Assembly (NCBI GenBank): GCA_021295915.1
Contig: JAGWBK010000018.1
Span: 1 to 44,489, forward strand
Origin: Dehalococcoidia bacterium
Lineage (GTDB): Bacteria > Chloroflexota > Dehalococcoidia > Lucifugimonadales > UBA1123
Direction: 5' to 3'
DNA length: 44,489 bases
Shown here: positions 40,194 through 44,489 of the stretch, piece after piece
How the letters are laid out: each line of letters starts with the position of its first letter
Numbering within the stretch: the stretch's first letter is position 1
The notes under the pieces: generated by a model
Told to the model about the DNA's origin: nothing
Seen by the model: the letters and a program-made list of their open reading frames with translations, nothing else
Database searches by the model: none
Translations under genes and position numbers: made by a program

Positions 40194-41177
40194 ATGACTA
40201 GCGAAAATGGCTCTAACGGCGCGCTTCTCGAGGTTAGAGGCCTAAAGAAGTACTTTCCTGTAGGATCGGGATTCTTGGGCCGAAACAAGGCCATGCTCAA
40301 GGCCGTGGACGGCATCAACTTCCATATCGAACCGGGCAAGACATACGGTCTCGTCGGCGAGTCTGGTTGTGGAAAGTCCACAACTGCGAAGCTGATACTG
40401 CAGCTGGAGGAACCTACTGATGGCCAGTTCTTCTTTGAGGGTATGGATGCAACCGACCTGACAAGGGAAAACACCAGGTACTACAAGTCCAGCGTACAGG
40501 CTGTGTTCCAGGACCCTTGGGCGTCCCTCAACCCCAGGATGCGAGTTGGCAGCATTGTCGGGGAGCCTCTCGAGGTCAACAGCACGTTGACCAAGAACGA
40601 GATCAGGAACCGTGTAGGCGACCTACTCGAAGAGGTAGGGCTGCAGCAGTACCAGGCAAACCTGTTCCCGCACGAGTTCTCCGGTGGTCAGCGACAGCGT
40701 ATCGGGGTCGCCAGAGCTCTGGCGCTCAACCCCAAGCTGATCATTCTGGATGAGCCCGTTTCGGCGCTGGACGTGTCGATTCGCGCCCAGATCATGAACC
40801 TGCTCGAAGACCTGCAGGACGAGCACAATCTGACTTACCTGCTTATCGCTCACCACCTGGCCACTGTGCGATACATGTGTGACACGGTTGGTGTTATGTA
40901 CCTTGGCCGGATAGTTGAAGAGGCTGAAACAGAGGAGCTCTTCGACAATCCGCTTCACCCGTACACAAGGGCGCTGATGTCCGCAGCGTTGCCGTCGCAC
41001 CCGGACATCGAGCGAGAAGAGATCATCCTGACCGGCGAGGTTCCTTCACCGGTGGACCCTCCCCCAGGATGTCACTTCCACCCACGCTGCCCGTCGGGGT
41101 TTGAACCCTGTGCTGAGACTCCTCCTGTGGAGACGCAGCCTGTTTCCGGTCACAGGGTGGTGTGCCACCTCTACTAG
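40194..41177 (+). CDS. Peptide-type ABC transporter ATP-binding protein (DppF/OppF-like)
   Basis: 327 residues. The N-terminus (LLEVRGLKKYFPVGSGFLGR) is typical of OppF; Walker A GESGCGKST, Q-loop FQDPWASLNPRMRVGSIVGE, signature FSGGQRQRIGVARAL, Walker B LIILDEPVSALDVS and the C-terminal HPYTRALMSA ... PGCHFHPRCPSGFEPC extension are all present. It forms the heterodimeric ATPase with the preceding DppD-like protein. A strong terminator follows, so the operon holds only these two genes. A DppC-like permease is encoded 3 kb away on the other strand. Confidence 0.93.
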   Translation: MTSENGSNGALLEVRGLKKYFPVGSGFLGRNKAMLKAVDGINFHIEPGKTYGLVGESGCGKSTTAKLILQLEEPTDGQFFFEGMDATDLTRENTRYYKSSVQAVFQDPWASLNPRMRVGSIVGEPLEVNSTLTKNEIRNRVGDLLEEVGLQQYQANLFPHEFSGGQRQRIGVARALALNPKLIILDEPVSALDVSIRAQIMNLLEDLQDEHNLTYLLIAHHLATVRYMCDTVGVMYLGRIVEEAETEELFDNPLHPYTRALMSAALPSHPDIEREEIILTGEVPSPVDPPPGCHFHPRCPSGFEPCAETPPVETQPVSGHRVVCHLY

Positions 41178-41203
41178 TCAGCGTAAAACTCACGTAAAGC
41201 TCA

Positions 41204-41242
41204 GGGGCGTGCCTCGCGAATTGTGGCACGCCCCTTTCTTTT
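41204..41242 (+). terminator. Intrinsic terminator of the dppDF-like operon
   Basis: Perfect 10-bp stem GGGGCGTGCC (41204-41213)/GGCACGCCCC (41225-41234) followed by TTTCTTTT. Confidence 0.92.
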
Positions 41243-41252
41243 AGCTGTATTC

Positions 41253-41281
41253 TTGAGAGTCGCTTGAACGATCACTAGAAT
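41253..41281 (+). promoter_or_regulatory. Promoter of the 14-repeat propeller gene
   Basis: TTGAGA (41253-41258), 17-bp spacer, TAGAAT (41276-41281), 47 bases before the ATG at 41329. Confidence 0.65.
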
Positions 41282-41328
41282 CCAGTAGACTAGGTGGACG
41301 CGACTAGAGGCAGGAGTTCTACTACGAA

Positions 41329-43356
41329 ATGAAGCTGGGCACTATCGCACTGTTGGCGCTGCTGACGCTACTCGTCTGGGCATGTGGCTCTGAGCCCGCA
41401 CCCCAGGTCGAACCTGTACCGAAAATTGCTCCACCGACTTCAACTCCAGTTCAGCAAGAGCCCACACCGGCTCCAACAGTCACGCCGATAGCCACTGGCC
41501 CAACGCCTACTCCTCTGCCCGTGGGGAGTACGCAGATTCAGGCCGCAGGAGCTGCCCAGTCCCCCGTTGGCGGTCCAACAGATCCGCCGTTCCCGAGGGG
41601 GCTTGTCGAGGTCCCTACAATTCACACGTTCAGGGTCGGCAGTTCTCCGACAGGCATAATGTCCGACGGCGAGTCGGTGTGGATAGCCAATCAGGCCGAC
41701 GACACGATCCAACGCCTAGAGCCAGACGGAAGTGAAGGACTGATCGTGCCGCTTCCCGACTTCTACCCGCGTGCTCTTGCCTATGATGGCGACACCATGT
41801 GGCTTGCGACGTTCTTCGGAATTCGAGTGCTCAGCCCTGAGTACCAGATTGTCGGCAGCTTCCGACCGGGTCGGCGTCCTGCCGCTCTAATGTACGCTGG
41901 CGGGTACATCTTCGCATCCAACAACGACGATGGGACCATCACGACCATTGCCCTGCCCGAGAAGATCAGAGAACTGGGCGGCGAGCTCCCAGCGGCAGTA
42001 CCTCCAGACCAGACCGCGCCAATGCCAATAGGAAACTACAAGGTTGGCAACAACCCCATCGCGATGGAGTGGGACGGTTCCAGCCTGTGGGTTGCCAACT
42101 ACTACGATAACACCGTGATGAAGCTCAGACCATCTGATGGCACTGTCCTGGCGACAGTCGAAGTTGAAGACGGTCCCAGGGGCATGGCGTTCGATGGCGA
42201 ATACATGTGGGTCGTGAACGCTCTTGAGGGAACAGTAAGCAAGATCACTCAAGAAGGCGCCGTCGCTGCAACTTACGATGTCGGCGCGCTTCCTGGCGAT
42301 GTCGAGTTCGATGGCGAATCGATGTGGGTCTCCAATCGCCAGAGCGAGACGATCAGCAGGATGGGACTGAACGGCGAGAACCTGGGCACGTTCCACTTGG
42401 GCCGTCCTCCGGGAAACATGGTCCACGATGGTGAGGCTCTGTGGGTGCTGCACCCGGGCTCCGATGCCGTCTCCAAGCTCACGATGGAGGGTGTTACCGC
42501 CGAGCACTTCGATGTCGGCGATGCGCCAGTTGCCATCGTGTATGACGGCGAGTCGATGTGGGTTGCCAATGCGCTAGACGGCACAGTGACGCAGCTCAAC
42601 CTGGACGGCGAGGTCGTCCACGAAACAAAGGTAGGCAACGAGCCAAACGCTATAGCTTTCGATGGTGAGTCGGTTTGGACCGCCAACATGACCGAGACGA
42701 CAGCATCCAGGGTGGGGAGTTCCGGCGCTGCCGACATGAACGTCGAAATCGGCATAGCGCCTCGCGCCGCTACCTTTGATGGCGAGCGCGTCTGGGTCGC
42801 ATCGTACGTTCAGGACACCCTGACCGTCATCGAGAGAGATGGTTCAGTCTATGGAGTCTTCCCCGCTGGTCGAGCGCCCAGTGACCTGGTGCTGGCAGAC
42901 GGCTACGTCTGGGTAGCCAACGCTCGCAACGACACGGTGACCAAGATCGACATCGAGACTGGGGACACCGTGGAAGTGTTCGAGGCCGGCGATACGCCGA
43001 TGGCGCTTACTTTCGATGGCGACCATGTCTGGGCGGCCAACTGGCGCGAGGGGACGATCAGCAAGCTATCCCAGGATGCCGGTGAGGTCGCACGATTCAG
43101 CGCGGGTCCGCTGCCCTACGACATAGTCAGAGATGCACTCGGGCCGCTGGTGTACGGTCTGGAATTCGACGGCTCCCACGTCTGGACCGCTAACAGCGCC
43201 GACGGGACGGTATCGAGGATGAACCTGGATGGCGACGTTGTGGCAACCTATCCTGTTGGCGCCGGTTCCGGTAGGCTAGCCTTTGACGGGACCAGCATCT
43301 GGGTGACCAATACCTCTGACGATACGGTCACCAAGCTCACGCTTCCGGGAAACTAA
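41329..43356 (+). CDS. Surface lipoprotein with 14 YVTN-type beta-propeller repeats
   Basis: 675 residues. A short signal ends in the lipobox LLVWAC, followed by a Pro/Thr linker (about residues 20-75). From residue ~95 to the end there are 14 consecutive ~40-residue repeats with the core FDGESMWVANxxDxTVxxLxxDG, for example YDGESMWVANALDGTV, LADGYVWVANARNDTV and FDGSHVWTANSADGTV; repeats 3 and 13 carry insertions. Fourteen blades suggests two seven-bladed propellers in tandem. The protein is anchored outside the cytoplasmic membrane and probably binds ligands or proteins; no catalytic motif is seen. It is monocistronic, between its own promoter and a hairpin. Confidence 0.88.
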   Translation: MKLGTIALLALLTLLVWACGSEPAPQVEPVPKIAPPTSTPVQQEPTPAPTVTPIATGPTPTPLPVGSTQIQAAGAAQSPVGGPTDPPFPRGLVEVPTIHTFRVGSSPTGIMSDGESVWIANQADDTIQRLEPDGSEGLIVPLPDFYPRALAYDGDTMWLATFFGIRVLSPEYQIVGSFRPGRRPAALMYAGGYIFASNNDDGTITTIALPEKIRELGGELPAAVPPDQTAPMPIGNYKVGNNPIAMEWDGSSLWVANYYDNTVMKLRPSDGTVLATVEVEDGPRGMAFDGEYMWVVNALEGTVSKITQEGAVAATYDVGALPGDVEFDGESMWVSNRQSETISRMGLNGENLGTFHLGRPPGNMVHDGEALWVLHPGSDAVSKLTMEGVTAEHFDVGDAPVAIVYDGESMWVANALDGTVTQLNLDGEVVHETKVGNEPNAIAFDGESVWTANMTETTASRVGSSGAADMNVEIGIAPRAATFDGERVWVASYVQDTLTVIERDGSVYGVFPAGRAPSDLVLADGYVWVANARNDTVTKIDIETGDTVEVFEAGDTPMALTFDGDHVWAANWREGTISKLSQDAGEVARFSAGPLPYDIVRDALGPLVYGLEFDGSHVWTANSADGTVSRMNLDGDVVATYPVGAGSGRLAFDGTSIWVTNTSDDTVTKLTLPGN

Positions 43357-43358
43357 GA

Positions 43359-43384
43359 GTCCAGACGGTATGAGCCGTCTGGAC
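43359..43384. terminator. Hairpin between convergent genes, probable bidirectional terminator
   Basis: Perfect 10-bp stem GTCCAGACGG (43359-43368)/CCGTCTGGAC (43375-43384) directly after the propeller stop codon and downstream of the convergent 43410 gene. The T-tracts are poor on both sides. Confidence 0.6.
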
Positions 43385-43409
43385 AACTTCTAGGGCCTTC
43401 TGTCTGAGA

Positions 43410-43919
43410 CTATCCCGAAGGGTTGACGGTGAACGTGCCTACTTTTGTGCCGTCGCAAAGAATGTCGAATGCTCCGGTGTTGGCAGCGTTGAAGTCGTAG
43501 CTCTTACGCGCGCCGGACTCCAACTCGATGTCGAACGCAGTTTTGCCTGTTCCAAACGCTCCACCTGAGGCGGTCATTTCCAACCCCTCGATGTTGAACT
43601 GGAGCTGTTGCTTTTCACCCGTGACTACGAGAGACCCTGTTGTTCCCTGCGCGATCTCAGTCGGAAGCTGAATCGCCAACCTGACGCGGTTGCCCATTTG
43701 GACTGCGACCTCACTGGGATCGATTGAGCAGTCCCCACCTTCTTCTCTGGTGACTTCTATTCTGAACTGCTCGAACGCAGTTACGGGGGTCCTGTGGAAC
43801 TCAAGTGTCTCAGAATCGTCCTGGCGAGCTGGTCGGCGGTCGCCGGACTCAACTCCGCAGGCGAGAGACGCTACAGCGAGCAATGTTACGAGGGCGGCCA
43901 GGTAGGAGAGTGAGCGCAT
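43410..43919 (-). CDS. Cupredoxin-like lipoprotein lacking obvious copper ligands
   Basis: 169 residues from ATG 43919, chosen because AGGAAG lies six bases upstream; an in-frame ATG at 43955 has a weaker site. The signal ends at VASLAC (lipobox). The mature part is a small beta-sandwich: an N-terminal pair (FRIEVTREEGG), GNRVRLAIQLPTE and the final TGAFDILCDGTKVGTFTVNP resemble the EfeO/cupredoxin-like pattern. The Cys near the end is where a type-1 copper Cys would lie, but the following His and Met ligands are absent, so metal binding is doubtful. A second Cys (GDCSIDP) could form a disulfide. Confidence 0.65.
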   Translation of the reverse strand: MRSLSYLAALVTLLAVASLACGVESGDRRPARQDDSETLEFHRTPVTAFEQFRIEVTREEGGDCSIDPSEVAVQMGNRVRLAIQLPTEIAQGTTGSLVVTGEKQQLQFNIEGLEMTASGGAFGTGKTAFDIELESGARKSYDFNAANTGAFDILCDGTKVGTFTVNPSG

Positions 43920-44087
43920 TGCCAGCTTCCTGTTCAGCTTTCGGTATCCAATCATCTGTAACCTCGTCTACGAGATTTCTGGTCTGTTGGTTGCGCTCTA
44001 TTCTACGTGATTTGAACAGAATAGGGGCAGACCTTGTCGGGCCTGCCCCAGTGCTTCGTTGCCATAATGGGTGAAGGAAGGCTGACA

Positions 44088-44123
44088 CCCTCACCCTAGC
44101 CCTCTCCCTCAAGGGAGAGGGGA
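44088..44123. repeat. Dispersed CCCTCACCCTAGCCCTCTCC-type repeat with hairpin
   Basis: CCCTCTCCC (44100-44108) and GGGAGAGGG (44113-44121) form a 9-bp stem with a TCAA loop at the 3' end of the DppC-like gene. This sequence type is a common intergenic repeat across many bacterial genomes and may act here as a 3' mRNA hairpin. Confidence 0.65.
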
Positions 44124-44132
44124 AGTTTCAGT

Positions 44133-44489
44133 CTAGTCGAGCTGCCTCAGCCTGGGATCGAGCCTGTCTCTCAGCCAGTCACCGAAGAAGTTAAGGGACA
44201 TGACCAGGAGGAAGATGCACACGCCTGGGAAGAACGAGATCCACCACGCATCGTTGATGTAGAGGCGTCCGTCGTTCACCATCGCACCCCAGGCCGGAGT
44301 CGGGGGTGGGATGCCCGCGCCCAGGAAGCTGAGTATGGACTCGGTCAGGATCACCTGTCCGACTCTCAGAGTTGCCAAGACGATGATCGTGTTTACCACG
44401 CCAGGCAGTATGTGCCAGATGATCATCCTGAAAGTTGAGGCGCCGGCCACCCTGGCAAGCGACACGTAGTCCCTCTCCTTGATTGACAG
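44133..44489 (-). CDS. DppC/OppC-like ABC transporter permease, 5' end beyond window
   Basis: The frame is open from the right edge to the stop at 44133 (about 118 residues). LSIKERDYVSLARVAGAS, HILPGVVNTIIVLATLRVGQ, LTESILSFLGAGIPPPTPAW and FGDWLRDRLDPRLRQLD are the conserved C-terminal half of DppC/OppC permeases, with the EAA-type coupling loop (SLARVAGAS). It would pair with a DppB-like permease lying outside the window. It may or may not work with the dppDF-like ATPases at 39-41 kb, which lie on the opposite strand. Confidence 0.93.
   Translation of the reverse strand: MSIKERDYVSLARVAGASTFRMIIWHILPGVVNTIIVLATLRVGQVILTESILSFLGAGIPPPTPAWGAMVNDGRLYINDAWWISFFPGVCIFLLVMSLNFFGDWLRDRLDPRLRQLD

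Overview
The window looks like chromosomal DNA of a free-living, GC-moderate bacterium, most plausibly a Chloroflexota lineage (SAR202/Dehalococcoidia-like). This is an inference from gene content: lipoproteins with long Pro/Thr linkers, paired DUF1800/DUF1501 genes, a FabL-type enoyl-ACP reductase, many beta-propeller proteins and a compact rpmH-rnpA-yidD-yidC-jag cluster. No phage, transposase or CRISPR array was seen. Gene density is high and several strong sigma70-like promoters and intrinsic terminators can be read directly.

Layout. 1-1.7 kb: a cation-efflux (CDF) exporter with a very His-rich N-terminus, cut by the left edge, and a 67-residue His/Cys repeat peptide. 1.9-7.8 kb: a lone LolD/MacB-type ABC ATPase, a SnoaL-like protein, a DUF1800-DUF1501-NHL operon and a convergent SMP-30 family protein. 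7.9-9.6 kb: a Zn/Mn-type ABC importer (ATPase and permease, no binding protein). 9.67-9.86 kb: tRNA-Gln(CTG) and tRNA-Glu(CTC). 10.1-13.35 kb: a ThDP enzyme, a DUF4178-like protein and a double-DUF350 membrane protein.

13.35-23.2 kb (minus strand) is the most unusual part: one promoter followed by seven tightly packed genes, mostly overlapping. They encode a transglutaminase-fold protein, a truncated adenylate-forming pseudoenzyme, a carboxynorspermidine-decarboxylase-like PLP enzyme, a DUF3326 protein, an intact PaaK-like adenylate-forming enzyme, a divergent 1012-residue SecA paralogue and a Ser/Arg-rich exported protein. I know of no described system with this composition. My working hypothesis is an amine-producing, carboxyl-activating, protein-modifying pathway coupled to a dedicated SecA-type motor. 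Neighbouring DUF350/DUF4178 genes, which elsewhere travel with polyamine-synthase and glutathionylspermidine-synthase genes, add a polyamine flavour.

23.3-27.6 kb: a TlpA-like thioredoxin lipoprotein that may be translated leaderless, then rpmH-rnpA-yidD, a BamB-like PQQ-propeller lipoprotein, yidC and jag (yidC and jag overlap by 104 nt). 27.6-30.8 kb: two crotonase-family proteins and an acyl-CoA synthetase. 30.8-33.2 kb (minus): a SelA-fold PLP enzyme and serS. 33.36-37.2 kb: a type II fatty-acid synthesis module (two MaoC/HadAB-like subunits, plsX, fabG, fabL). 37.2-38.9 kb (minus): a 58-residue zinc ribbon, an A-type Fe-S carrier and a YgfZ-like protein. 39.1-41.2 kb: DppD/DppF-type ATPases. 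41.3-43.9 kb: a 14-repeat propeller lipoprotein and a cupredoxin-like lipoprotein. The right edge cuts a DppC-type permease.

No stretch longer than 300 bases lacks a feature.
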